From: Lachnoclostridium sp. UBA6475
GTDB taxonomy: Bacteria > Bacillota > Clostridia > Lachnospirales > Lachnospiraceae
Direction of reading: 5' to 3'
DNA length: 15,896 bases
Assembly (NCBI GenBank): GCA_002435545.1
Contig: DJNB01000137.1
Coordinates: 257 to 16,152, forward strand
Positions 1-7,986 of this stretch are shown here, in pieces (position 1 is the first letter of the stretch; each line of letters starts with the position of its first letter). Position numbers and translations under genes: made by a program. The notes below the pieces were generated by a model. It made no database searches. It was not told the DNA's origin and saw only the letters and a list, made by a program, of their open reading frames with translations.

Positions 1-2337
1 GTGGATTTCTATGAGTGCCTTGATAAAGAAGGCAAAGAAGTTACGGATGCCAATCCGATCATCATATGCGAAAGCAATACAGAAGTGACACTTAAAAAAA
101 AGACGGCCGTGATCACCGTAGATGGGAAGAAAATTGAGGGAAATGTGGTTCCCGAAGGATCCATATATGGAATACTTCCGGATGGCAGAGAGAAATGGAC
201 AGATTGTACTGCCTTGGCTTATCCGGGAGACGTCATGAAGGAGGATACACGATTGGTAACCATCCCATCCCAAAAAAGAGAGGGCAAATGGTTTGTTGAA
301 CTTGGAAGCACGGATAAGATTTGGTGGGTTAAAAACCAGATTCGTAACAATAGTTCGTTAAATGTTGTGTTAATGGATGACCTGGATTTTAAAAACGACG
401 ACGCACAAAGTCTGTTCCCCGAATATTTTAACTTTTATTATGGTATATTTGACGGAGATGGTCATGTAATTAAAAATATGAAGTGCACAGAGTTGTATGT
501 GCTTCCCGAACGAAACTATGGTGTGATCAAAAATGTGCATTTTAATAATATTCGCATTCAGGAACCTTATTCGAATATGACGCGAAGCGGTATTATCTGT
601 GGAAATAATTACGGAACCATCGAAAATTGTTCGGTTGAAAGTTCTGTGATCGAAACGTTAGAAGAGGTTCAGGTTGGTGGGCCAAATAAAGAACTGCTTG
701 AAGGACTGAATGTATACGGTGCTCTCACCGGTGCAAACTTCGGTACCATCCGCGGATCTTTTACAAGTGGTGTCACATTTAGCGGAGAAGGACCTGGCTA
801 TCCGCTTGCACAGGATTTTCCGCAGAGTAAACTAGAAAATGTGTATTATCAGGCAGAAGTGGAGTCCGGAGAGATCGCAAAGACAGTAGCGCAGTTTGCG
901 TCCGGCGAAGTGTGCAGCCTCTTAAACCGGGGCGTGACAGACGGAAGCCGGTACTGGTATCAGAACATTGACAATGATGCAGAAAAAGATGCGGTTCCGG
1001 TGCCGGATGATTCCCATGGCACGGTATACAGCGGTTATCAGGGATGTATCAAGACATATTCCAATACCAAACTGCCGGATACACCATCCCATGAAGTAAA
1101 CTATACTGTTGAAAATAACGTGCTGACAGGGGTATGTAAAGCAGATCCTTCTCACACGGTAACGATGACATTGACGGCAGAAGATGCCGAGTACGATGGA
1201 AAAGAGCACAAAGCCGTATTAAATAAGACGTACAGCGATGCGTGGGGCGGGGAAGAAGTTGACGCGGAAATCGTCTACACGAGAGACGGCAAACCGACGA
1301 CCGATCTGGCGAGCGCAGGAACGATCAAAGCATCGGTGACAATGGGAGACGCGGTGATCGAAGTGACGTATACATTGAAAGCAGCTCCGACTCCGACCCC
1401 GTCTGCGACACCTGCGGCAAGTCCGTCTGCTACAAAGCAGCCGGCCGTACCGACGGCGACCCCGGCAGCAACGAAGCAGCCGACCGCACCGACGGCGACC
1501 CCGGCAGTAACAAAGCAGCCGACAACACCGACGGCGACCCCGGCAGCAACAAAGAAGCCGACGACACCAACGGCAAAGCCAACCACCGCACCAACGGCAA
1601 AACCGACGGCTGTACCAACGGCAAAACCAACCGTGAAACCGACGGCTGTACCAACCGTAAAGCCAACGACAAAACCGACCACCGCACCGACGACCAAACC
1701 GACCGCAAAACCAACCGCCGTGCCAACGACCAAACCAACGGAAGCACTGGCAGATAAGCCAGACAGCAAACCAACGTCTGCTCCTGTGGTAACAGAGAAG
1801 CCGGGCAGCGCGGCAAGTCCTTCGCAGGCTCCAACGGTCATTGCACCGGGCGAAACCAAAGCGCCGGCAGCTGCAAAGGCACCGGAGGCAGCAGGAACCA
1901 AGATTAAGTCAAAAAAAGGCGACACCTATAAGGTGGTAAAAACGTCCGGTAAGACGGCAGAAGTCGAACTGACAAAGAGTGCCGCGAAGAAGAAAGCAAA
2001 AACCGTTGTCATTCCAAAGACGGTAAAAGTGGACGGCGTAAAGTATAAAGTGACATCGATCGCGAAAAAGGCATTTGCCGGCAATAAGAACCTAAAAAGG
2101 GTTGTAATCGGAGCAGAGATTGAGAAAATCGGGGCAAAGGCATTTTACAATTGTCCGAACCTGAAGTTCGTTACGATCAAATCCACCGGCTTAACGGCGA
2201 AGAGCGTCGGCGCGAAGGCATTTGCAAAGATTCACAAAAAAGCCGTTGTGGAAGTGCCAAAAGCCAAGAAGACAGCATACAAAAAATGGCTGAAAAAGCG
2301 CGGAATCGGCGGAAAACAGAAGATCATGGGGAAGTGA
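1..2337 (+). CDS. Cell-surface adhesin-like protein with Thr/Pro stalk and LRR_5 C-terminus (5' partial)
   Basis: The reading frame is open from the first base, so the gene is cut by the window edge. The GTG at position 1 is probably an internal valine: residue 1 aligns with about residue 452 of the downstream paralogue, so some 450 N-terminal residues, including any signal peptide, should lie outside. Visible order: a beta-helix/GLUG-like region (about 140-290, with FDGDGH, NYGVIKN, NYGTIENC and NFGTIRGS); a module with WYQNIDND and HGTVYSGYQGC (about 295-360); an Ig/MBG-like beta module (about 365-460); a Thr/Pro/Lys stalk (about 461-630); and a Lys-rich BspA-type LRR_5 domain (about 665-771, with KAFAGNKNLK and KAFYNCPNLK). 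No LPXTG motif or SLH domain is present, so the anchoring mode is unknown. Likely role: surface adhesion or carbohydrate binding (inferred). It is followed after 44 bp by its paralogue with no terminator between them. Confidence 0.85.
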   Translation: MDFYECLDKEGKEVTDANPIIICESNTEVTLKKKTAVITVDGKKIEGNVVPEGSIYGILPDGREKWTDCTALAYPGDVMKEDTRLVTIPSQKREGKWFVELGSTDKIWWVKNQIRNNSSLNVVLMDDLDFKNDDAQSLFPEYFNFYYGIFDGDGHVIKNMKCTELYVLPERNYGVIKNVHFNNIRIQEPYSNMTRSGIICGNNYGTIENCSVESSVIETLEEVQVGGPNKELLEGLNVYGALTGANFGTIRGSFTSGVTFSGEGPGYPLAQDFPQSKLENVYYQAEVESGEIAKTVAQFASGEVCSLLNRGVTDGSRYWYQNIDNDAEKDAVPVPDDSHGTVYSGYQGCIKTYSNTKLPDTPSHEVNYTVENNVLTGVCKADPSHTVTMTLTAEDAEYDGKEHKAVLNKTYSDAWGGEEVDAEIVYTRDGKPTTDLASAGTIKASVTMGDAVIEVTYTLKAAPTPTPSATPAASPSATKQPAVPTATPAATKQPTAPTATPAVTKQPTTPTATPAATKKPTTPTAKPTTAPTAKPTAVPTAKPTVKPTAVPTVKPTTKPTTAPTTKPTAKPTAVPTTKPTEALADKPDSKPTSAPVVTEKPGSAASPSQAPTVIAPGETKAPAAAKAPEAAGTKIKSKKGDTYKVVKTSGKTAEVELTKSAAKKKAKTVVIPKTVKVDGVKYKVTSIAKKAFAGNKNLKRVVIGAEIEKIGAKAFYNCPNLKFVTIKSTGLTAKSVGAKAFAKIHKKAVVEVPKAKKTAYKKWLKKRGIGGKQKIMGK
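1429..1545 (+). repeat. Three tandem 39-nt repeats coding a 13-residue stalk unit
   Basis: These are three in-frame copies of a 13-residue unit of the form ATKQPTAPTATPA (residues 477-515), with A/V and T/A changes between copies. A decayed fourth copy follows, then shorter KPT and VPT repeats up to about residue 580. The repeats are coding and in frame, so copy-number change would alter stalk length without breaking the protein. Confidence 0.85.
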
Positions 2338-2370
2338 CCGGAAGATGGAAATAGTATGGAAAAAAGACTA

Positions 2371-2376
2371 GGAGGG
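2371..2376 (+). promoter_or_regulatory. Ribosome binding site of the second surface protein
   Basis: GGAGGG lies 5 nt before the ATG at 2382 and fixes this start. The 44-bp gap after the preceding gene holds no hairpin terminator, which fits co-transcription of the two paralogues. Confidence 0.8.
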
Positions 2377-2381
2377 AAACT

Positions 2382-5300
2382 ATGAGACGTGAATTTTATT
2401 TTAACAACAGAAAGATCCGCAGACAGGCAAAGAAAGTCATCTGCATTGCAACCTTGTCGGCGACAATGCTTACAAGCATTCCGTTTGTGACTTACACCGA
2501 TGCGTATGCGAAAGGACAGACGACACTGGAGGAAATGAAGGCGCTTTCGATGCCAACCGAAAATGCCATTACCTACGATCTGTCGGATGCGTCACTTTTG
2601 ACGGACAAAACGGTCGTGGACTGCTTTGGGGAAGAAATTACGGAGAAAGTAATTGAGATCAATATTACAAAAAATGGGAATTATATCATCACAGGAAACA
2701 ACGAGATCAATGGAGCGTTGATCGATACGCATATCGTGGTGGCAGAAGGAGTCGAAGCAAATCTCATCTTTGATGGGGCAGTCATTCAAAATGATGACAA
2801 ATATTGTATGGACATTGATACAAGTTCCCATCAATATAATGATCCATTTTTCCCTATTCTTGATATCGCAGGAAAGGCAAACATGTACGTAAAGAAAAAT
2901 ACCAGTTTTACCGGAATCGGGAAGCAAGAATATAGCAGCAAGGTCATTGAAGTGACTGGGGAACTGGTATTGAAAGAAAGTGATGCGACTTTGACATTGA
3001 ACGGCGCGTATGATGCAATTTCGGGACAAAGAGCCGGAGTACGTCAGTACGGAAGTGTAACCGTGGAAGGAGGAAATCTTGTATTTGAGGGAGACCTCTC
3101 GCGTATAGACCGGTTTACAATGACCGGAGGAACGATCACAAAGCTGGATAAGAATTACTCGTTTTTAACAGCGAACGATATTGTGATGACAGGGGGGACA
3201 TGTAATATTCCCTTTAGCGGAGCTAATTATAGCGAGATGAAGGTATTTGACGCAGCCTCCAGCATAACGGTGAGCGGCGGAAAAATACAGGTAAACGAAA
3301 ATAGTAATGCGGCTGCGACGGTGCTGGCAGCAGATCATGTACGCGTCAGCGGAGGGGTGTTTGAACTGGAAGGAAATAAACTGAAACTCGGAACCGCTTA
3401 CGATACCTATGGAAACAATGTAAATCTGTTTGAGATAACCGGGCTTCCGGGAGACGCAGAAGTGGCAAAGATCAATGGGCTGCCGGTAAAAGATGTGCGG
3501 ACAACCGAAGACGGATCTTTACATACGCCGCTTACATATTCTTCCAATTTAATCGAATTCACAGATGGCACAATGTATAAATACGATTATTCGAAAGACG
3601 AAGAGACGGGTGCAGATCAGATGGTAAAAGACGAGACTACACCAATAAGTACACATCAGGTGACTTTGAACTTCACGGAGGAGAATACGAAAAAAGCCGT
3701 TACGGTGGCAGATGGGTTTGCGATTCAAAATACCTATTATGACGGAGAAAATCGTTATGAATATTATAACAATGCGAATGAACTATATGATGGGCTTACA
3801 ATACACGAGGACGAAGAACTGATCCTGAAAAAGAAACAGCCTACGGTGACGTTGGACGGAAAACAATTTACCGGAGCGGTGCTGCCGGAGGGGACTTTAT
3901 ATTATTATTATTATTATACGAAAGAATCAAGCAACTATTACTGGATTGCCTATCCGGGGGATCCAATCCGGGAAAATACGGAGTACAAAACTCTGTCATC
4001 CGAGCAAAAGGATGGAAAGTGGTTTGTAAAAATCCAGTCGAAAGAAGATCTTGAATTTTTTACTAGGATCTCTTATGTGGATAAGCCTTGTATGAGTCTT
4101 CTTTTGTGTGCAGACATTGATCTTTCTGAGGATGAAATATCGTATCCTATTTACGGTTCTAGTCGCTGCTATGGCACGATTGACGGAAATGGGCATACGA
4201 TTTCGAATGCAGCAGTACAGCAGTTCTATTTCCTTACAAAACAAAATTATGGAACGATAAAAAATATTCACTTTAAAAATATAACGATGAAAACTCCTGA
4301 CTACAACTACAATCTTGGTCGAAGTGGTCTTTTCTGTACAGCAAATTATGGGGTGATTGAAAATTGTTCTGTGAATGGAGCATCGATCCTTACGTATGCA
4401 AAAGAAATAAATGGTAGTACAGGACAGGTTCCCCTATATAAAAGATTGTGTGAGTGGGGTGCTCTGGCGGGAGGAAACTTTGGTACGATCAAGGGAAGTT
4501 ATGCCAAAGACATCACGTTTGAGGGAGGCGGAGAGACCTATCCGATCGCACATGAATTTCCGCAGAGTACGATTGAAAATTCGTATTATGAGGCAGAAGT
4601 AGAAACCGGAGAGACAGAAGCGATTGATAAGACCGCTAAGACGCCAGCGCAGTTTGCGTCCGGTGAAGTGTGCAGCCTCTTAAATCAGGGCGTGACAGAC
4701 GGAAGCCAGGTCTGGTATCAGAACATTGACAATGACGGAGAGCCGGATGAAGCTCCGGTGGCAGATACTTCCCATGGCACGGTATACAGCGGTTATCAGG
4801 GATGTACCAAGGCATATTCCAATACCAAACTGCCGGATACCCTATCCCATGAAGTGAAATATACTGCTGAAAACAACGTGCTCACAGGGGTATGTAAAGC
4901 AGATCCTTCACACACGGTCACGATGACATTGACGGCAGAAGATGCGGTGTACGATGGTAACGAACACGCAGCTGTATTAAATAAGACATACAGTGATGCG
5001 TGGGGCGAGGCAGAAGCCGACGCGGAAATTGTCTATACGAGGGACGGGAAACCGACAACCGATCTGACGAGTGCCGGAACGATCAAAGCATCGGTGACAA
5101 TGGGCGACGCGGTGATCGAAGTGACGTATACGATCAAAGCAGCAGCGGTTCCGACAGCAAGTCCGGCGGCTAGTCCAATCGCAAGTCCGGCAGCGACAAA
5201 GCAGCCGACAGCCCCGACAGCAACCCCGGCAGCGACAAAGCAGCCGACAACCCCGACGGCAACTCCTGCGGCCACGAAGCAGCCGACAGCTCCGACGGCG

Positions 5301-6152
5301 ACTCCAGCAGCCACGAAGCAGCCGACGACGCCAACGGCAACTCCTGCGGCAACAAAGCAGCCAACAGTACCAACGGCAAAACCAACCATAAAACCGACTG
5401 CGAAGCCAACCGCAGCGCCGACGACGAAACCGACGGCAAAACCGACGACAGCGCCGACGGCAAAACCAACTGCGAAGCCAACCGCAGCGCCGACGGCAAA
5501 ACCGACCGCCGTACCGACTGCGCAGCCAACCGTAAAACCAACGGAAGCCCCGGCAGTCAAACCGGATGACAAACCAACGTCTGCTCCTGCGGCAACAGAA
5601 AAGCCGGGCAGCGCGGCAAGTCCTTCGAAGACTCCGACGATCATTGCGCCGGGCGAAACCAAAACCCCGGCAGCCACAAAGGTACCGGAGGCAGCAGGAA
5701 CCAAAATCAAGTCAAAGAAAGGCGACACCTATAAAGTAACCAACACGTCCGGCAAAACGACAGAAATTGAATTGACAAAAATTGCCAAAAACAGCAAAGC
5801 AAAAACGGTTGTGATTCCGAAGACGGTAAAAATTGACGGCGTAAACTATAAAGTCACATCGATTGCGAAAAAGGCATTTGCCGGCAATAAAAACCTGAAA
5901 ACGGTTTTGATCGGAGCGGAAATTGAGGAAATAGGGGCAAAAGCATTTTACAATTGTCCGAATCTGAAATTAGTTATGATCAAATCCACCAGGTTAAAGG
6001 CGAAGACAGTTGGTGCAAAAGCATTTGCCAAGATTCATAAAAAAGCCGTTGTCAAAGTGCCAAAAGCGAAAGAAAAGGCATACAAAAAATGGCTGAAAAA
6101 ACGTGGAATCGGTGGAAAACAAAAGATTACAACATACGAAAAGGAGAAATGA
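2382..6152 (+). CDS. Large secreted surface protein: beta-helix/GLUG adhesin with Thr/Pro stalk and LRR_5 C-terminus
   Basis: This 1256-residue protein has a Sec signal peptide (basic start, hydrophobic core about 18-36, likely cleavage after DAYA near residue 43). Residues about 85-340 resemble a right-handed beta-helix of the Cthe_2159 carbohydrate-binding type (GNYIITGN, LIFDGAVI, MTGGTI, VSGGKI). From about 452 on it parallels the upstream partial gene: GLUG-like turns (GTIDGNGH, NYGTIKN, NYGVIEN, NFGTIKGS; about 598-706), a WYQNIDND/HGTVYSGYQGC module (about 755-810), an MBG-like module (about 825-920), a Thr/Pro/Lys stalk (about 921-1107) and a basic LRR_5 domain (about 1140-1250). A run of six tyrosines sits at 507-512. 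No sortase motif is seen; the basic C-terminus could associate with wall polymers (inference). The TGA overlaps the start of the GT8 gene, implying coupled translation. Ligand unknown; adhesion or polysaccharide binding is the likeliest role. Confidence 0.88.
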   Translation: MRREFYFNNRKIRRQAKKVICIATLSATMLTSIPFVTYTDAYAKGQTTLEEMKALSMPTENAITYDLSDASLLTDKTVVDCFGEEITEKVIEINITKNGNYIITGNNEINGALIDTHIVVAEGVEANLIFDGAVIQNDDKYCMDIDTSSHQYNDPFFPILDIAGKANMYVKKNTSFTGIGKQEYSSKVIEVTGELVLKESDATLTLNGAYDAISGQRAGVRQYGSVTVEGGNLVFEGDLSRIDRFTMTGGTITKLDKNYSFLTANDIVMTGGTCNIPFSGANYSEMKVFDAASSITVSGGKIQVNENSNAAATVLAADHVRVSGGVFELEGNKLKLGTAYDTYGNNVNLFEITGLPGDAEVAKINGLPVKDVRTTEDGSLHTPLTYSSNLIEFTDGTMYKYDYSKDEETGADQMVKDETTPISTHQVTLNFTEENTKKAVTVADGFAIQNTYYDGENRYEYYNNANELYDGLTIHEDEELILKKKQPTVTLDGKQFTGAVLPEGTLYYYYYYTKESSNYYWIAYPGDPIRENTEYKTLSSEQKDGKWFVKIQSKEDLEFFTRISYVDKPCMSLLLCADIDLSEDEISYPIYGSSRCYGTIDGNGHTISNAAVQQFYFLTKQNYGTIKNIHFKNITMKTPDYNYNLGRSGLFCTANYGVIENCSVNGASILTYAKEINGSTGQVPLYKRLCEWGALAGGNFGTIKGSYAKDITFEGGGETYPIAHEFPQSTIENSYYEAEVETGETEAIDKTAKTPAQFASGEVCSLLNQGVTDGSQVWYQNIDNDGEPDEAPVADTSHGTVYSGYQGCTKAYSNTKLPDTLSHEVKYTAENNVLTGVCKADPSHTVTMTLTAEDAVYDGNEHAAVLNKTYSDAWGEAEADAEIVYTRDGKPTTDLTSAGTIKASVTMGDAVIEVTYTIKAAAVPTASPAASPIASPAATKQPTAPTATPAATKQPTTPTATPAATKQPTAPTATPAATKQPTTPTATPAATKQPTVPTAKPTIKPTAKPTAAPTTKPTAKPTTAPTAKPTAKPTAAPTAKPTAVPTAQPTVKPTEAPAVKPDDKPTSAPAATEKPGSAASPSKTPTIIAPGETKTPAATKVPEAAGTKIKSKKGDTYKVTNTSGKTTEIELTKIAKNSKAKTVVIPKTVKIDGVNYKVTSIAKKAFAGNKNLKTVLIGAEIEEIGAKAFYNCPNLKLVMIKSTRLKAKTVGAKAFAKIHKKAVVKVPKAKEKAYKKWLKKRGIGGKQKITTYEKEK
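3898..3915 (+). repeat. (TAT)6 microsatellite coding six tyrosines
   Basis: Six consecutive TAT codons give Tyr507-512 of the surface protein. The partial paralogue has different sequence here (GSIYGILPDG). Because the unit is three bases, slippage would change the length of the Tyr run but not the frame. Confidence 0.85.
5193..5348 (+). repeat. Four tandem 39-nt repeats coding a 13-residue stalk unit
   Basis: Four in-frame copies of ATKQPT(A/T)PTATPA (residues 938-989) are followed by a partial copy and then degenerate PTAKPT/PTAAPT repeats to about residue 1055. The copies differ mostly by synonymous changes (for example gcagcgaca, gcggccacg, gcagccacg). The upstream paralogue has three copies of the same unit. 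Confidence 0.88.
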
Positions 6153-7063
6153 TGGAAGACTATCCGCTTCAAACGGCGTTTGGAACGCCTGTAAATATCT
6201 GTTTTGTAAGCGATGAAGGGTATGCGGAGCCGCTCCGCACTGCCCTGTATTCGCTCTTATGTAACCGGGATAAAAGGCGGTTATATGACATTTTGATACT
6301 GTACGAGAATTTTTCAGACGAGGCAAAAGCGCGGACGCTGCGGCTGGCAGAGGGCGAAAATGGTGTGCGGATCCGTTTTATTGATATTGCGCCGGTGCGT
6401 GACCACTTTCCAAAAACTGCCAATGCGTATTATACGGCGGCGATCAATTACCGTCTGTACCTGTTTGATAAGATGTTTACAAATTATGGAAAAGTGTTGT
6501 ATTTTGACTGTGACATGATCTTTCTGGACGATGTAGGCAGATTGTTTGATACAGAACTCGGAGAGAAGGAAGTAGCGGCAGTGCGTTCGGAGGATTTCCG
6601 GGTGCTTTCAAAGACGAGGCGCGCTGTGTATCTCGACGATTATCCTTATAATGTGGATAACTACCGGACAGACGGACTGGGAATGCAGCATCCGGAAGAT
6701 TATTTTAACTCCGGTGTCCTTTTGCTGGATCTGGAAAAGGCAAGGCAGAGGATTACGATGCCGCAGATTTATGAGATGCTCGCCAGACACAAATATACAT
6801 TCAGCGATCAGGATGTCCTCAATATGCTGTTTGATGGCAGAGTGCTTCCGCTCGATATCCGCTGGAATTTTATGACCTGCGTTGCGGAACAGCTGCAAAG
6901 CGGAAACCGTTACAGTGAGGAACTGTACGCCGACCTCCGGCGCGACGATCCGGCAGTCATTCATTACGTAGGACACAGAAAGCCGTGGAATGCCGACAAG
7001 ATTTTGTCAGAGCATTACAAATATTACCGCAGCAAGCTGGAAGAATTACAAAACCAGTGGTAA
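6152..7063 (+). CDS. Glycosyltransferase family 8 (LgtC-like galactosyl/glucosyltransferase)
   Basis: This 303-residue protein carries the GT8 hallmarks: NICFVSDEGYAEPLRTAL at the N-terminus (nucleotide-sugar fold), the metal-binding DxD as Asp119-Cys-Asp121 in YFDCDMIFLDD, FNSGVLLLDL (185-194), SDQDVLNM (218-225) and HYVGHRKPW (271-279). It is about the usual length and has no signal peptide or membrane segment, so it should act in the cytoplasm on a UDP-sugar. ATGs at 6149 and 6152 are both possible; AAGGAG at 6141-6146 sits 5 nt before 6152, giving a TGATG overlap with the surface-protein stop. That coupling suggests the enzyme modifies the Thr-rich stalk or a linked glycan (inference). 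It could equally make wall or capsule glycans. The acceptor cannot be read from sequence. Confidence 0.92.
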   Translation: MEDYPLQTAFGTPVNICFVSDEGYAEPLRTALYSLLCNRDKRRLYDILILYENFSDEAKARTLRLAEGENGVRIRFIDIAPVRDHFPKTANAYYTAAINYRLYLFDKMFTNYGKVLYFDCDMIFLDDVGRLFDTELGEKEVAAVRSEDFRVLSKTRRAVYLDDYPYNVDNYRTDGLGMQHPEDYFNSGVLLLDLEKARQRITMPQIYEMLARHKYTFSDQDVLNMLFDGRVLPLDIRWNFMTCVAEQLQSGNRYSEELYADLRRDDPAVIHYVGHRKPWNADKILSEHYKYYRSKLEELQNQW

Positions 7064-7080
7064 ATGCCCCATTTTTCTCT

Positions 7081-7109
7081 GATTTTCTGCAAAAAAGTGC
7101 AGGAAAATC
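7081..7109 (+). terminator. Possible weak hairpin after the GT8 gene
   Basis: GATTTTCTGC (7081-7090) pairs with GCAGGAAAATC (7099-7109) apart from one bulged G, with an 8-nt loop. It lies 17 bp past the GT8 stop and just before the thrH promoter. It lacks a U-run on the + strand, so termination here is only a possibility. Confidence 0.35.
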
Positions 7110-7119
7110 ACATAGGTGC

Positions 7120-7148
7120 TTGTCAAAGCACGCGGGATATTTTATAAT
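7120..7148 (+). promoter_or_regulatory. Sigma-A promoter of thrH
   Basis: TTGTCA (7120-7125) and TATAAT (7143-7148) are separated by 17 nt, which is near consensus. Transcription should start near 7155, leaving a leader of about 65 nt before the ATG at 7222. A ribosome site GGAGGT (7207-7212) lies 9 nt before that ATG. Confidence 0.8.
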
Positions 7149-7221
7149 AGTGATGTTGTGGTCAGTAAATCTGGCCGGATTACTATTATTTGAAAAATGA
7201 AAGTACGGAGGTAACGGAAAG

Positions 7222-7821
7222 ATGGAAATCGTATGTTTGGACTTAGAAGGAGTTTTGGTGCCGGAGATCTGGATCGCATTTAGCGAGGCAACAGGAATCC
7301 CGGAATTGAAAAAAACGACGAGAGATGAACCGGATTATGATAAATTGATGAATTTCAGACTTGGAATCCTGAAAGAACATGGACTTGGCCTGAAAGAGAT
7401 TCAGGAGACAATTGCAACGATCGATCCGATGCCCGGAGCAAAAGAGTTTCTGGATGAACTTCGCAGCATGACACAGGTTATCATCATCAGCGATACATTT
7501 TCCCAGTTTGCCGGACCTCTTATGAAAAAGCTCGGCTATCCGACAATTTTCTGCAATGAACTTGTCGTCGCAGAAGATGGCGAGATCACCGGCTTTAAAA
7601 TGCGCTGCGAGCAGTCGAAACTGACGACCGTTAAGGCGCTCCAGTCCATCGGCTACGATACGATCGCAAGCGGAGACAGCCACAATGATATCGGAATGAT
7701 CCTGGCAAGCAAAGCGGGATTTTTGTTTAAGAGCACCGACGCGATCAAGGCAGAATACCCACAGCTTCCGGCATACGAAACGTATGACGAGTTGATGGCT
7801 GCGATCAAAGAAGTGCTGTAA
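7222..7821 (+). CDS. thrH: ThrH: phosphoserine phosphatase / homoserine phosphotransferase (HAD family)
   Basis: This 199-residue cytoplasmic HAD enzyme closely matches the ThrH pattern as I know it from Pseudomonas: MEI-CLDLEGVLVPEIWIAF at the start, TTRD-PDYD (about 32-40), a motif II serine in IISDTF (Ser90), a motif III lysine near QSK (Lys133), and GDSHND (151-156). Motif I has Asp7 and Glu9 (DLE), typical of this family. ThrH dephosphorylates phosphoserine and can transfer the phosphate to homoserine, linking serine and threonine biosynthesis. The length is the family's usual one. The gene stands alone, with its own promoter and a hairpin terminator starting about 11 bp past the stop. 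The start is fixed by GGAGGT at 7207-7212. Whether both activities occur here is not visible from sequence. Confidence 0.95.
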   Translation: MEIVCLDLEGVLVPEIWIAFSEATGIPELKKTTRDEPDYDKLMNFRLGILKEHGLGLKEIQETIATIDPMPGAKEFLDELRSMTQVIIISDTFSQFAGPLMKKLGYPTIFCNELVVAEDGEITGFKMRCEQSKLTTVKALQSIGYDTIASGDSHNDIGMILASKAGFLFKSTDAIKAEYPQLPAYETYDELMAAIKEVL

Positions 7822-7830
7822 GAAAGAATA

Positions 7831-7948
7831 AAAAAAGATTCAATAGAAAGTATGTAAATGCTCTCTATTGAATCTTTTTACAAAAGCTCAAATCTAGTTT
7901 AGTGCACGCACCGCCCTAGTAAAAACCTCAAACGATTTTTGTTCTGTG
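7831..7948 (-). ncRNA. Candidate small RNA next to the Abi_2/HEPN gene (possible abiF-type RNA or RNA antitoxin)
   Basis: A perfect-consensus promoter (7955-7983) lies between the abi stop codon and this segment. It should start transcription near 7947-7950 and end at the strong hairpin and U-run at 7831-7836, giving about 118 nt with no plausible ORF. The body has pairing potential: AAAAATC (7940-7934) with GGTTTTT (7927-7921), ACAAAA with TTTTGT, and two CTAG blocks flanking a GC-rich centre. It also has two imperfect direct repeats, TTTGAGGTTTTTA (7932-7920) and TTTGAGCTTTTGTA (7892-7879). From memory, a structured 'abiF' RNA has been described next to abiF-type genes, and AbiF proteins with adjacent ncRNAs have been proposed as toxin-antitoxin pairs. 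Membership here is inference. The abi mRNA should also read through to the same terminator. Confidence 0.72.
7832..7879. terminator. Bidirectional intrinsic terminator between thrH and the abi/small-RNA cassette
   Basis: A 19-bp stem with one mismatch is formed by 7832-7850 and 7861-7879 (core GATTCAATAGA / TCTATTGAATC), with a 10-nt loop. Reading + it ends in TTTTT (7874-7878); reading - it ends in TTTTTT (7836-7831). It therefore terminates thrH from the left and the abi/small-RNA transcripts from the right. Confidence 0.9.
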
Positions 7949-7954
7949 ATGAAT

Positions 7955-7983
7955 ATTATATCAATTAGTGAACCCCATGTCAA
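7955..7983 (-). promoter_or_regulatory. Perfect-consensus sigma-A promoter for the small RNA
   Basis: On the minus strand TTGACA (7983-7978) and TATAAT (7960-7955) are separated by exactly 17 nt. It begins 4 bp past the abi stop codon (TAA at 7989-7987). There is no start codon with a ribosome site downstream before the terminator, so it appears to serve a non-coding transcript. Confidence 0.85.
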
Positions 7984-7986
7984 CAG

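Noticed and set aside
1..3. GTG at the first base as the true start of the first surface protein.
   Set aside because: Alignment with the downstream paralogue shows this point is about 450 residues into the protein, and no upstream ribosome site can be seen within the window.
1275..1925. Long minus-strand ORF rich in Val, Gly and Ala opposite the stalk of the first surface gene (and a similar one at 5033-5728).
   Set aside because: Both lie antisense to Thr/Pro/Lys repeat codons, whose complements read as Val/Gly/Ala. They have no ribosome site or promoter and arise only from codon composition.
5193..5348. Regular 39-nt repeats resembling a CRISPR array.
   Set aside because: The copies are directly adjacent, with no unique spacers, and translate in frame as part of the surface protein.
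1..6152. Diversity-generating retroelement targeting the tandem surface proteins.
   Set aside because: No reverse transcriptase, template repeat or adenine-biased variable region is visible; the differences look like ordinary paralogue divergence.
6985..7200. Plus-strand ORF of 71 codons spanning the end of the GT8 gene and the thrH promoter.
   Set aside because: It overlaps the GT8 gene in another frame and runs through the thrH promoter; no ribosome site or family resemblance.
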